64,000 bases of DNA from Pseudothermotoga sp. (GCA_025060105.1 JANXCS010000002.1:62001-126000), one strand, 5' to 3'; shown: positions 1-8,999, counted from the first letter of the stretch. The notes: generated by a model from the letters alone, not told the origin. Numbers and translations are program-made.

Positions 1-2
1 AA

Positions 3-959
3 AAACTTGCCTTTGAAAAAGGTGAAATCGATCTTTGGGGTGTTCCAGCACAGTTCTATCCAGAGATCAAGGCTAAAGCTAAGGAAAAGAACTGGGTCGT
101 TGGAACTGGCGGACCAACTTACGGAACAACGTTCATCACTTTCAACTGGAACCACGACGATCCTGTCAAGAGATCTTGGTTCAGAAACGAATTTTTCAGA
201 AAAGCTGTGGCGTACGCCATGGATAAAGATGCGATGATCGACACACTCCTAGCAGGTCTTGGCGTGGCACAGTGGGGGCCAGTCTCAGTGCTGTCACCGT
301 TCTACAACGATGACGCTTTAAGGAAATATCCATACGATCTAGAATATGCTCGCGTGATGTTACAGATGGGTGGTTTCAGTTGGGATAAAGATGGTAATTT
401 GATCGATGCCAAAGGTAACAAAGTTGAGTTTGTACTTTCTACGAACGCTGGTAATAGGATACGCGAAGGTATGTGCAACATCATAAGAGATGAACTTGCA
501 AAGCTTGGAATCAAAGTTACATTCGTTCCACAAGATTTCAACCTGCTCGTCAACAAGATGCTCAACACCACGGACTGGGAAGCGATTGTGATAGGTTTGA
601 CGGGTTCCGACGAGCCACAGGGTGGTAGAAACGTTTGGGCTCTGAAGGGAACATTACACTTCTGGAACTTCCATCCAGAGGCTGCACCTGGAAAACAGAT
701 CAAGCCAGAAATCTACGAAGCACCTGATTGGGAAATTGAGATAGATAAAATCTTCGCAGAAAACATCAAAGTACTCGATCAGAAGAAGGTCTATCAAATG
801 TTCTCAAGATATCAAGAGCTCGTATCGGAACATCTACCACTCATCTACACGGTACAGCAGCTCTATCTGTACGCACACAAAGCTGATTTGAACATCATCG
901 AGCCAACGGCCTTCGGTGGTATGCTCTGGACGTTACCTTGGATCTACTGGAAGAAATGA
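3..959 (+). CDS. ABC transporter substrate-binding protein, family 5 (5'-truncated)
   Basis: The frame is open at the window edge, so the signal peptide and N-terminal lobe are outside; about 318 residues are visible. The segment with FRKAVAYAMDKDAMID is the typical family-5 (oligopeptide/nickel/oligosaccharide) binding-protein signature, and the C-terminus ends in a usual aromatic-rich tail (LPWIYWKK). The protein would capture a solute outside the cytoplasmic membrane and hand it to the two permeases encoded directly downstream. In Thermotogae many members of this family bind oligosaccharides rather than peptides, so the ligand cannot be assigned. The family call is firm; the substrate is unknown. 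Confidence 0.93.
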   Translation, partial: KLAFEKGEIDLWGVPAQFYPEIKAKAKEKNWVVGTGGPTYGTTFITFNWNHDDPVKRSWFRNEFFRKAVAYAMDKDAMIDTLLAGLGVAQWGPVSVLSPFYNDDALRKYPYDLEYARVMLQMGGFSWDKDGNLIDAKGNKVEFVLSTNAGNRIREGMCNIIRDELAKLGIKVTFVPQDFNLLVNKMLNTTDWEAIVIGLTGSDEPQGGRNVWALKGTLHFWNFHPEAAPGKQIKPEIYEAPDWEIEIDKIFAENIKVLDQKKVYQMFSRYQELVSEHLPLIYTVQQLYLYAHKADLNIIEPTAFGGMLWTLPWIYWKK

Positions 960-964
960 ACCTT

Positions 965-982
965 GGGGGGCTCTTGCCCCCC
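965..982 (+). other. Intercistronic GC stem-loop
   Basis: A perfect 7-bp stem (GGGGGGC / GCCCCCC) closes a TCTT loop five bases after the binding-protein stop codon. No T-run follows, and the permease ribosome-binding site (AGAGGTGAT, 991-999) lies just downstream. It therefore looks more like an mRNA-stabilising or partial-attenuation element that keeps the binding-protein message more abundant than the permease messages than like a full terminator. That role is inferred. Confidence 0.5.
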
Positions 983-1004
983 TTGACTTAAGAGGTGATG
1001 TTCT

Positions 1005-1970
1005 GTGCTCAAGTACATCGCAAGAAGATTGGTTATAGCTATACCTGAGTTGATCATCATATCGTTCTTGGTTTTCATGATCATGGAGGCAGCTCCTGGA
1101 GATTTTCTGGATCAATACAAGCTGGATCCATCGATGTCTAAAGAAACATTGGAGGCCATGAAAAAGGAACTTGGACTGGATCAACATCCCATGGTCAGAT
1201 ACTTGAAATGGCTTTCAGGTGCCGTTAGAGGTAAATTCGGATACTCATTTTACTACAGAAGACCCGTTTCTACTTTGATATGGGAACGAGTGGCAGCCAC
1301 ACTGAGTCTTTCGTTGGTGTCTCTCGCCGGTTCTTGGATCTTGGGCATTGCTCTGGGTACGTTTTCTGCTTTGAAGAAATATTCTTTAGCAGACAAAATA
1401 CTCACAGTTTTTGCCTTCAGTTTCATAGCGATCCCATCTTTCTTTCTTGGCTTGTTGTTCCTTTACTTTGCGGCGCGAACAGGTTGGTTCCCCATAGGTG
1501 GCATGATCTCGATCGATTACAACAACATGACCGCTTGGCAGAAGTTTAAAGATCTGTTGTGGCACATGACGTTGCCAGCAACGGCTTTGACACTCGGTTC
1601 TATGGCCAGCCTGATGAGGTACATGAGAGGTTCCTTGCTGGACGTTTTGAACGAGGACTATGTGACGTTCGCACGTGCGAAGGGTATGCCTGAAAGAATC
1701 GTTGTATATAAACACGCAATGAGGAATGCCATCAATCCCATGATCACTTTCCTTGGTTTCAGCATTTCGGGTATTCTGGGTGGTTCACTTTTCATTGAAA
1801 ACATATTCGCCTGGCCTGGAATGGGTAGGCTCATATACCAAGCTCTCATCCAGAAAGATCTCTATTTAGTCATCACGAGCGGTTTGATCAGCGCCGTCCT
1901 GTTGGTAGTGGGAAACTTGGTGGCAGACATTCTTTTGGCGCTCGTCGATCCAAGAGTTCGATTGACCTGA
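1005..1970 (+). CDS. ABC transporter permease, OppB/DppB type
   Basis: This 321-residue membrane protein starts at GTG behind AGAGGTGAT. It begins with a hydrophobic helix (about residues 9-30), followed by an external loop and five further hydrophobic stretches, as expected for OppB/DppB. The cytoplasmic EAA-type coupling loop is visible around FARAKGMPERIVVYKHAMRN (residues about 223-242). It forms a heterodimeric channel with the next permease and would be driven by ATPases that are not encoded in this window. It sits 45 bases after the binding-protein gene and 13 bases before the second permease, so all three are surely co-transcribed. Confidence 0.95.
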   Translation: MLKYIARRLVIAIPELIIISFLVFMIMEAAPGDFLDQYKLDPSMSKETLEAMKKELGLDQHPMVRYLKWLSGAVRGKFGYSFYYRRPVSTLIWERVAATLSLSLVSLAGSWILGIALGTFSALKKYSLADKILTVFAFSFIAIPSFFLGLLFLYFAARTGWFPIGGMISIDYNNMTAWQKFKDLLWHMTLPATALTLGSMASLMRYMRGSLLDVLNEDYVTFARAKGMPERIVVYKHAMRNAINPMITFLGFSISGILGGSLFIENIFAWPGMGRLIYQALIQKDLYLVITSGLISAVLLVVGNLVADILLALVDPRVRLT

Positions 1971-1983
1971 GGAGGTTCGAGCC

Positions 1984-3513
1984 GTGGCGAAGAACAATGT
2001 TAACAAAACTAACAACAAGACAGGTTTCGAAGAAAAGTACCTTTCGCGTGGTCAACTCATCTGGAGAGCTTTTCTCAAACACAAACTCGGTGTCGGAGCT
2101 CTCGTGGTTTTGATTTTGCTCTATCTGTTAGCATTGTTCGCAGATTTCTTTGCTCCGTACAACCCTGCAGAACAATCCTTGAGGCACACTTATTCTCCTC
2201 CAACAAAGATCTACAGAACCTACAAAGGTCAAAGGGTAAAACCTTACGTACTTCCGTCCATGAGTTATGTAGACAAAATCACCTATGAAAGGACTTACAA
2301 AGAAATGCTGTTTCCCCGCAGAATCGTGATCGAAAAAAATAATGGAGAAAGGGTTACCTACGAACTTGGTAAAGATGGCGTTGAATCGTTCAGGTTTTCG
2401 GTGAACAGGATAGAGAGCATCAAAGTTAGAGGAGAATGGTACGACGTTAGGAAAACACCAGTCGTGAGCGATTATTTTCTGTTCGGATACAATGATGACG
2501 TTTTGAACAAAGGAATCTCACGTTTTGAAACAACATCGTCCGTGGCACAAGAAATGTTTTTCAAAGCGTACAAAGACAGATTCGATCTAACTGAGGAAGA
2601 AGATGTCCAAGCGATCGCTGTGACTGAACAAATCGACACTATAATGGTGAAACGGGATGGAAAATTCGAAATGATAAAAGGAAAGGTAATCGAATACGAT
2701 TACAAGATTTATCCTGTGAAGTGGTTCGTCAAGAGCTGGACAGGCAAGTTCTTGTGGATTTTCCCGATGAATGTTCACTTGTTCGGTGTGGACAATTACG
2801 ATAACAATCAGTTTGTGAAGCTTTATATAATGGGTGCCGACCTTTTTGGAAGGGATGTTTGGTCGAGGATCGCTTTCGCTTCGAGAATTTCTCTCTCGAT
2901 AGGTTTGATCGGCGTTATAATAACAATCGCTCTTGCCCTCGTTTTTGGTGGTATATCTGGTTATTATGGTGGACTAGTTGATGAAGCCTTCATGAGATTC
3001 GCTGAGATCATCATGTCTATCCCTGGATTCTATTTGATGATCATGTTGCGAGCCGTTCTACCGTTGGATTTGCCATCGACACAGATTTATTTACTCATCG
3101 TGTTCATATTGTCGTTCATCGGTTGGGCAGGTACGTCCCGTGTTATCAGAGGACTCGTGCTTTCCATCAGAGAAAGAGAATTCGTTGAAGCTGCCGTGGC
3201 CATAGGATTGTCGAACTGGAAGGTGCTTACAAGGCACGTACTACCCAACACCACGACGTATTTGATCGTGAACGCCACCCTGAGGATTCCTGGTTATATA
3301 CTCGGTGAAGCTGGCTTGAGTTTCTTAGGGTTGGGTATAAGGGAACCTCAGGCATCTTGGGGCCTCATGCTCGCACAAGCTCAAGATGTGTACGTCATAA
3401 CGAGAGCACCTTGGTTGTTGATCCCAGGAATATTCATTTTTGTTACAGTGCTCGCTTTCAATTTCGTTGGGGATGCTTTGAGAGACGCACTCGATCCAAG
3501 ATCGTTGGGTTAG
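1984..3513 (+). CDS. ABC transporter permease, OppC/DppC type, with large insertion
   Basis: The gene starts at GTG behind GAGGAGGTT and encodes 509 residues, against roughly 280-310 for a usual OppC. The N-terminal region holds the first helix (about 36-60) and the normal APYNPAEQSL segment. The conserved MGADLFGRDVWSR motif, which normally follows within about 40 residues, does not appear until about residue 284. Roughly 180-200 extra residues, polar and rich in charged beta-like segments, are thus inserted into the external loop after helix 1. The remaining five helices and the EAA loop (VEAAVAIGLSNWKVLTRHVL) are normal. The insertion may contact the binding protein. The stop codon overlaps the convergent murC stop. 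Confidence 0.93.
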   Translation: MAKNNVNKTNNKTGFEEKYLSRGQLIWRAFLKHKLGVGALVVLILLYLLALFADFFAPYNPAEQSLRHTYSPPTKIYRTYKGQRVKPYVLPSMSYVDKITYERTYKEMLFPRRIVIEKNNGERVTYELGKDGVESFRFSVNRIESIKVRGEWYDVRKTPVVSDYFLFGYNDDVLNKGISRFETTSSVAQEMFFKAYKDRFDLTEEEDVQAIAVTEQIDTIMVKRDGKFEMIKGKVIEYDYKIYPVKWFVKSWTGKFLWIFPMNVHLFGVDNYDNNQFVKLYIMGADLFGRDVWSRIAFASRISLSIGLIGVIITIALALVFGGISGYYGGLVDEAFMRFAEIIMSIPGFYLMIMLRAVLPLDLPSTQIYLLIVFILSFIGWAGTSRVIRGLVLSIREREFVEAAVAIGLSNWKVLTRHVLPNTTTYLIVNATLRIPGYILGEAGLSFLGLGIREPQASWGLMLAQAQDVYVITRAPWLLIPGIFIFVTVLAFNFVGDALRDALDPRSLG

Positions 3514-4832
3514 GAATACTGCTTGATGAACATTTTGGAGTAATTTATTATGTCGCCCGCACCCACGAAGAGATAAACTGTATTTGGTGCGGGTTTTATT
3601 TTGCTGAGTAGTTCCTCAACGGACGCGAAATATTCCGCAGTTTTACCATAATTCTTTAAACCTTCAGCAATCATGCGTGCAGAAATGTTTGGAAGCACTT
3701 GCTCGAAGGCACCGTACACTTCTGTGACATAGACCTCATCAGCATCCAACAAAGCTTTCGCAAAGTTACCATCTTCTCTAGCTAGCCTCGTGTAACGATG
3801 TGGTTGAAAGATCACCACTTGTTTCATTCCTTCAAACACTTCACGAGATGTGTTTATCAACCACTTCAGCTCGTCTGGTGTGTGAGCATAGTCATCAACA
3901 ACATATATCTTCTTAGATTCGTTGAGAACAGTCACTGTGAATCTTCTGTAAGTACCTACAAAGCTTGAGAGAGATTCCACAACTTTCAAAGGATCATAAC
4001 CTGCAGCCCACAAAAGTGTTACTACTGCCATCGCGTTCAAAACGTTGTGTAAACCTGGTACTTTGAGTTTCAAAGTGTATTTCCTTGTGTCAAGCTTTAT
4101 TGAAGCAATTTGTTCAAAACGATTCACACTCCTGTTGATTAGAACACAAGTACCTCCTTGCAGACCGAACGTATGATGCCCCAAATGCGAAGTCAATCGA
4201 TCCTCGTGGAAAGTCACAACGTTCCGAGCAGATTTGGCAAGCTTCTCGAAGCACGAAAGATAATAAGACTCATCTGCGTGGAAATTTTCCAAATGATCTT
4301 TTCGAGCGTTAGTGATTATTAGATGCGTAGGATGGAAAGAAGCAAAGCTCGGCTGACTCTCATCCAGTTCGTAGACAAACGGCCCGGTGCCTTTTCTGTA
4401 ATTTCCGAACTCCAACGACGGATTCGCACCGCCCAGAAAAACCGTTGGATCCGCACCGAGGGCTTTGAGTGCGTGCGCCAGCATAGCTGTTGTGGTCGTT
4501 TTACCATCGGATCCCGTCACAGCGAATTGAACGTTATCTTCCACAAGTTCCTTGAGAAGTTCAAAGCGTGTCACGATGCGAACATTTTCTTCGCGAGCTC
4601 TCAACAATTCAGGATTGTTCAAACTGACCGCAGGAGTATGAACCAAAAGGTCCGGTTTCATCCAGTTTTCACGGTCATGACCTAAGAAAACTTTTATACC
4701 GAGCCGTTCGAGTATTTCTATCTGCTCGTTTCTGTGTATATCCGAACCATACACATTGTGTCCCATGAAATGACAATGGATAGCTAAAGAACTCATCCCG
4801 ATCCCACCGATCCCAACGAAATGAATTTTCAT
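3510..4832 (-). CDS. murC: UDP-N-acetylmuramate--L-alanine ligase
   Basis: MurC adds L-Ala to UDP-MurNAc, the first amino-acid step of peptidoglycan precursor synthesis, in the cytoplasm. The start chosen is the ATG at 4832, which overlaps the murG stop as ATGA and has GGAGG seven bases upstream; an ATG two codons earlier is too close to that site. The protein has 440 residues: an N-terminal Rossmann motif (HFVGIGGIGMSS), an ATP-binding loop TGSDGKTTTTA at about 106-116, the ELDES element, and the C-terminal DDYAHTPDE and FQPHRYTR segments. The loop has Asp where most MurC enzymes have His (GTHGKTTT). It is the last gene of murD-ftsW-murG-murC. Confidence 0.97.
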   Translation of the reverse strand: MKIHFVGIGGIGMSSLAIHCHFMGHNVYGSDIHRNEQIEILERLGIKVFLGHDRENWMKPDLLVHTPAVSLNNPELLRAREENVRIVTRFELLKELVEDNVQFAVTGSDGKTTTTAMLAHALKALGADPTVFLGGANPSLEFGNYRKGTGPFVYELDESQPSFASFHPTHLIITNARKDHLENFHADESYYLSCFEKLAKSARNVVTFHEDRLTSHLGHHTFGLQGGTCVLINRSVNRFEQIASIKLDTRKYTLKLKVPGLHNVLNAMAVVTLLWAAGYDPLKVVESLSSFVGTYRRFTVTVLNESKKIYVVDDYAHTPDELKWLINTSREVFEGMKQVVIFQPHRYTRLAREDGNFAKALLDADEVYVTEVYGAFEQVLPNISARMIAEGLKNYGKTAEYFASVEELLSKIKPAPNTVYLFVGAGDIINYSKMFIKQYS

Positions 4833-5848
4833 AGGCATTCCTCCAAAATAATTTTTGCGATTCGCTCTGCAGGATTATATTTTTTTTCTGGAATTCTGCC
4901 GAGATTCAATGCAAATCGAATTGCTTCGAGTAATTTCATTGGGTTCAGTTCACTTTCCCTCACGACCACACCTCTTCCCAAATTCTCGACGAACTTCGCA
5001 TTTCGAACCTGGTGCCCCCCAGCTGCTCCTTCCCACGGTATGAGAACTGCTGGAACACCGTAGTGAAGTAATTCACTCACCGTGAGCGCACCAGCCCGAC
5101 ACACAACAGCAGCAGCTCCGCGCCAAGCTGACGGCATATCGTAAATGTAATCCAGCGCTGATACGTTCTCAAAAACCGACAGTCTCCTTGTCCAGTCAGG
5201 ATCACCTGTTCCATGGACAAACTTCAGATTCCTCTCCTCTTGATAAATTTTTTCCATCATGGAGTTGATCAGCTCACTCCCCTTGCTCCCCCCAAATACA
5301 AGCACATAACCTTCACCAAAAGGAGTCCCAGTCGTTTTACCGATCCTTATAGGATTACCTGTGACGATTATTTTATCTCTCACAGACCTTGGAAAGGCGT
5401 TCACAGTTTCTTCGAAACCGACGAATATCTTTCTCGCATATTTGCTGAGCCATTTGTTCGCCAAACCAGGAACAACGTTCTGTTCTTGTATGTACAGTGG
5501 TAAATTTTTCCTCCCACAAACCGTACCAACAGGATAAGAAACATAACCACCTGTGACCAAGCAACAATTGGCTTCATCGATTTCCGAAGCTATAATACTC
5601 TTACTTTTGACAATTTTCAATACCCTTTTCAAGTTGACAGGTTTGAACAACGGTCTTTCTAGGCCAGACACGTCCAGTTTCACAAGCTTATATTCCGGAT
5701 GCTCCAGCGGAAGAATTCTGTTTTCAATGCCTTTCGGCGTACAGAAATAAACAACATCGATTTTTTCACGTTTTGCCATCTCTTCCAATATCGCCAAAGC
5801 GGGATACAGGTGCCCACCGGTTCCTCCCCCAGCTGTTAAGATTTTCAT
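4829..5848 (-). CDS. murG: UDP-GlcNAc--lipid I N-acetylglucosaminyltransferase
   Basis: MurG converts lipid I to lipid II at the inner face of the membrane. The 339-residue protein opens with the diagnostic glycine-rich loop GGGTGGHLYPALAI (residues 7-20). It carries the second G-loop (FGGSKGSELIN) and the C-terminal nucleotide-sugar site around RAGALTVSELLHYGVPAVLIPWE. The ATG overlaps the ftsW stop as ATGA and its own stop overlaps murC the same way, so the four genes form a translationally coupled operon. Confidence 0.97.
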   Translation of the reverse strand: MKILTAGGGTGGHLYPALAILEEMAKREKIDVVYFCTPKGIENRILPLEHPEYKLVKLDVSGLERPLFKPVNLKRVLKIVKSKSIIASEIDEANCCLVTGGYVSYPVGTVCGRKNLPLYIQEQNVVPGLANKWLSKYARKIFVGFEETVNAFPRSVRDKIIVTGNPIRIGKTTGTPFGEGYVLVFGGSKGSELINSMMEKIYQEERNLKFVHGTGDPDWTRRLSVFENVSALDYIYDMPSAWRGAAAVVCRAGALTVSELLHYGVPAVLIPWEGAAGGHQVRNAKFVENLGRGVVVRESELNPMKLLEAIRFALNLGRIPEKKYNPAERIAKIILEECL

Positions 5849-6927
5849 TTAGCTTCACTCCCGCTGGTCGCCATGTTCACCACAACGCCAATACTGGCCA
5901 TCATTATCGCAATTGAGCTTCCTCCATGACTCATGAATGGTAGCGTTACGCCAGTGACAGGCAACAAACCCGAAACAACTCCGAGATTCACTAAAACTTG
6001 TATCATGATTAGTAGAGCGAGTCCAGATACGAAACCAGTAACGAATGTGTCATTCGAATTTTCTACTAACTTCAACATTGTCCATACGAGCAAGAAAAAC
6101 AATGAAACTACACTGACTATACCGACCAATCCAAGTTCTTCACCGATAGCTGCGAATATGAAATCTGTGACCACGGCGGGCACCGATAACTTCACTTCAC
6201 CCAATCCCACACCTTTTCCGATCAATCCACCTTCCTTAAAAGCTCTCACAGCTTGCATGACTTGTTCTGGCAGATCACCACTGAAGAACGCTTTCAACCT
6301 CGAAATTTGATAACCTCTTAGGAAGACCCCAAATCTTTGAGCCACATAAAAGAAGAAAGCAATTAGACCAAATGTTGAAATAACGTATATCATCCTACTT
6401 CCATGCGAGTAAAGCACCAGAAGTGCGATAAAAAAAACTATGAGAGCACTACTCAAGTCAGGTTCCAAGATGATCAGTAAAACAATGGGGCAGATCAATA
6501 ACATGGGTTTTAGAAAACCGTGCACGAAACTCTTCATTCTGTCTTTGTTTTTCTTGATATAACTTGCCATGCAAACAATCGTTGCAAGTTTAGCGAACTC
6601 AGAAGGTTGAAAACTGAATCCTGGTAGAAGTATCCACCTGCGAGAACCTGCAATCGGCGGAAAAGCATACGGTAAAATCAAGAGAACGATAGCTAACATG
6701 TAATAGAACGAAACGTACCTTTCATGATACCTGTAGTCAACAAAACACATCACGATCATCAGAACAACACCTACGGCGAGCTTCATGATATGCGATCTGA
6801 AAATATCGCGTGCCACACCACCGTACAAGTTCATTTGTGCAGAGACTTCAAGACCAGAGATGACTATTAATCCCACGGCAATGAGAATAGCCGTCACAAT
6901 CAAAAGTGCCAAAGCGTGATTGGGCAC
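5845..6927 (-). CDS. ftsW: SEDS peptidoglycan polymerase FtsW
   Basis: FtsW is a polytopic SEDS glycosyltransferase that polymerises lipid II, usually at the division septum. The 360-residue protein has about ten hydrophobic segments. SEDS signatures include the FSFQPSEFAKLA region, the conserved FIFAAIGEELGLVG loop, and the C-terminal LPVTGVTLPFMSHGGSS motif. It starts at GTG seven bases after GGAGGG; the murD stop TAG shares its last base with this start. An RodA assignment is possible by sequence alone, but the position inside murD-murG-murC favours FtsW. Confidence 0.93.
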   Translation of the reverse strand: MPNHALALLIVTAILIAVGLIVISGLEVSAQMNLYGGVARDIFRSHIMKLAVGVVLMIVMCFVDYRYHERYVSFYYMLAIVLLILPYAFPPIAGSRRWILLPGFSFQPSEFAKLATIVCMASYIKKNKDRMKSFVHGFLKPMLLICPIVLLIILEPDLSSALIVFFIALLVLYSHGSRMIYVISTFGLIAFFFYVAQRFGVFLRGYQISRLKAFFSGDLPEQVMQAVRAFKEGGLIGKGVGLGEVKLSVPAVVTDFIFAAIGEELGLVGIVSVVSLFFLLVWTMLKLVENSNDTFVTGFVSGLALLIMIQVLVNLGVVSGLLPVTGVTLPFMSHGGSSIAIMMASIGVVVNMATSGSEAK

Positions 6928-8201
6928 TATTTGCCCTCCTGAAAGAATTTTACCACCCGGACGAAGTGTTCTCCACGTTCAGCGTAGCTCGAATATAAAT
7001 CAAAACTTGCTGCTGCTGGACTGAGTAAAACAACATCACCAAAACTAGCGCTCTTAAAGGCTTCCAACACAGCTTGTTCCATATTTTCTACAACGCAGAA
7101 AGGCACATTTGATTCTTTCAGTAGCGGAACTATGCGTGAACGTATTTCACCGAACACGACAACATGTTTGGCTTTCTTCTTGATCTGCTTTATCAAAGGA
7201 TCGTAATTCTCATTCTTACCCCTTCCAGTGAGTATGAGAACAACTCTTCCATCCGAATAGTTTTCAAGAGCAGCGATTGTTGCAGCCGCACTCGTTGATT
7301 TTGAGTCGTTGACGAACTGTACCCCGTCGATGCTTGCAACGAGTTCCATTCTGTGATGAGGCGGTCGAAAATCCTCAAGCGCATTCAACACTTCATACGG
7401 TTCAAAGCCGAGAAATTTCATTACTGTAAGTACTGCAGAAAGATTCTGTTGATTCTGATAGGTTTTTAACAGATCGTTTCGGGATGGGTAAATCTCTCCA
7501 CAAAACTCTATCCCATCTTCTGTAACTCTAATTGGTGAGAAAAATCTCACAGAATAACCTTTCGACTTGACGATTGTTTCACAATCTCTATGAATATATT
7601 TATCTTTGGCAAACTTGAACAGTTTCAATTTACTCTCTACATAATGCTCAAAATTTGGATGCCAATCCAGATGGTTTGGTTCTATGTTCAATATAAGACC
7701 AACATCGATCGGTAAGCTCTTAGCCCAAAATAACTGAAAACTGCTGAGTTCCATTATGAGATAATCGAAACGCTGGCCAAGAACGTTCGAAACGGGATTT
7801 CCAACGTTGCCAGCAACCGCTACTTTCTTGCCAAGCTTACTCATGACATGTTCAAACATGCGGCAAGTGGTTGTTTTTCCATTCGTACCAGTGATCCCTA
7901 TAATGAAACCTGGTTTCTCAATGTTCAGCACGACATCCAAATCCGTTAGAACTCTCTCCAACGCATGTGAAATGATCGGATGATCTGGTTTCACAGATGG
8001 GCTGACCACAATCCAATCAGCTTGCAGTATCTTATCAGAGTTACCATTCTCTTCAAACTCCACCCCCAAAGCGAAAAGCTCTTTTCTTTCCTCCTCGTTC
8101 AATGCTCTAGCTTCGCTCACGAAGACCTTGTGACCCAGTTGAATCAAAATTTTACACAGAGCTTTGTTGCTCACACCGTAACCAACAAGCGCGTAAATCA
8201 G
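6927..8201 (-). CDS. murD: UDP-N-acetylmuramoylalanine--D-glutamate ligase, probable CTG start
   Basis: MurD adds D-Glu to UDP-MurNAc-L-Ala. The ATP loop ITGTNGKTTT lies near residue 105, with ILNIEPNHLDWH, NDSKSTSAAATIAAL and LLSPAAASFDLYSSYAERG further on. The homologous N-terminus begins at IYALVGYGVSNKAL. No ATG, GTG or TTG is correctly placed: the in-frame ATG at 8237 has no ribosome-binding site, and the GTG at 8210 lies inside the GGAGGTG site (8214-8208). The CTG at 8201 (spacing 8) or 8204 (spacing 5) fits best, giving about 424 residues. A start at ATT (8198) cannot be excluded. It is the first gene of the wall operon. Confidence 0.94.
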   Translation of the reverse strand: MIYALVGYGVSNKALCKILIQLGHKVFVSEARALNEEERKELFALGVEFEENGNSDKILQADWIVVSPSVKPDHPIISHALERVLTDLDVVLNIEKPGFIIGITGTNGKTTTCRMFEHVMSKLGKKVAVAGNVGNPVSNVLGQRFDYLIMELSSFQLFWAKSLPIDVGLILNIEPNHLDWHPNFEHYVESKLKLFKFAKDKYIHRDCETIVKSKGYSVRFFSPIRVTEDGIEFCGEIYPSRNDLLKTYQNQQNLSAVLTVMKFLGFEPYEVLNALEDFRPPHHRMELVASIDGVQFVNDSKSTSAAATIAALENYSDGRVVLILTGRGKNENYDPLIKQIKKKAKHVVVFGEIRSRIVPLLKESNVPFCVVENMEQAVLEAFKSASFGDVVLLSPAAASFDLYSSYAERGEHFVRVVKFFQEGK

Positions 8202-8220
8202 CAGTAGCACCTCCGTTGGA

Positions 8221-8249
8221 ATTATACTTCCATACAAGCGGAAGTTCGA
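8221..8249 (-). promoter_or_regulatory. Possible murD operon promoter
   Basis: Read leftward, there is a perfect TATAAT at 8226-8221, with a poor -35 match (TCGAAC, 8249-8244) 17 bases upstream. Transcription would begin near 8214, at the ribosome-binding site, giving an exceptionally short leader. The -10 is convincing; the -35 is not. Confidence 0.4.
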
Positions 8250-8294
8250 TGTTCCATTTTGTGGCAGAGATCATTTTACCATTGATTAATCTTT

Positions 8295-8324
8295 TTGCTT
8301 GTTTTTAAATGATGGGACTATAAT
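8295..8324 (+). promoter_or_regulatory. eda promoter
   Basis: TTGCTT (8295-8300) and TATAAT (8319-8324) are separated by 18 bases, a good housekeeping sigma-A type promoter. The expected start is near 8331, followed closely by the GGAGGGGG ribosome-binding site and the GTG start at 8358. The same hexamers and spacing recur upstream of rpsL. Confidence 0.7.
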
Positions 8325-8357
8325 AGCCTTGGATAACTGAAAGAAGGAGGGGGCAAC

Positions 8358-8993
8358 GTGAACAGCATCGTCGATAAGATCATCGAGAGTGGGATCGTTG
8401 CAGTTATCAGGGTGGACAGTCCGTCCAAAGCGATCGAAGTTTGTAGAGCTTGTAGAGAAGGTGGCATAGTGGCTATAGAGGTCACCTTCAGTGTGCCGAG
8501 AGCAACTGAAGTCATCAACCAACTTTCAAAAGAACTTGGAGACGAGATCCTGCTTGGTGCGGGTACAGTGCTCGATCCGTACACGGCAAAGATCGCTATT
8601 GAAGCTGGGGCAAAGTACATAGTGGCTCCAAACCTATCTGAAGAAACTGCTTTGTTGTGTAATAAGCACCGAGTACCTTACATTCCTGGTGCGTTCACTC
8701 CAACTGAAATCGTCAAAGCGCTTGAACTAGGATGTGAACTGATCAAACTGTTTCCCGCCTCGGCCGTTGGACCTGGTTATATCAAAGCTATACATGGGCC
8801 ACTTCCCCACGCAAAGTTACTGCCAACAGGCGGTGTAGAGCTTGAGAACGTGAAAGAATGGATCAAGGCTGGTGCAGCAGCGGTTGGAGTGGGAGGCGGA
8901 CTCACAAAGGGAAGCAAAGATGAGATTAAGGAAAGAGCAAGAAAGTTCGTTGAACTCATCAAGGAGGCTCGAAGAGAGATAAACGTAAAGTAA
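8358..8993 (+). CDS. eda: 2-dehydro-3-deoxyphosphogluconate (KDPG/KHG) aldolase
   Basis: This class I aldolase cleaves KDPG to pyruvate and glyceraldehyde-3-phosphate (Entner-Doudoroff and uronate catabolism). The 211 residues form a single TIM-barrel with IEVTF (Glu41 region), GAGTV, the Schiff-base lysine in ELIKLFPAS (Lys130) and the phosphate-binding LLPTGGVELENV. The start is GTG behind a strong GGAGGGGG. It stands alone between divergent murD and the cinA/motility block, with its own promoter; no kinase or uronate gene accompanies it in the window. Confidence 0.96.
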   Translation: MNSIVDKIIESGIVAVIRVDSPSKAIEVCRACREGGIVAIEVTFSVPRATEVINQLSKELGDEILLGAGTVLDPYTAKIAIEAGAKYIVAPNLSEETALLCNKHRVPYIPGAFTPTEIVKALELGCELIKLFPASAVGPGYIKAIHGPLPHAKLLPTGGVELENVKEWIKAGAAAVGVGGGLTKGSKDEIKERARKFVELIKEARREINVK

Positions 8994-8999
8994 ATTTCA

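Noticed and set aside
8207-8237. murD starting at ATG 8237 or GTG 8210
   Set aside because: The ATG has no ribosome-binding site, and the predicted promoter would start transcription downstream of it; the GTG is part of the GGAGGTG site itself.
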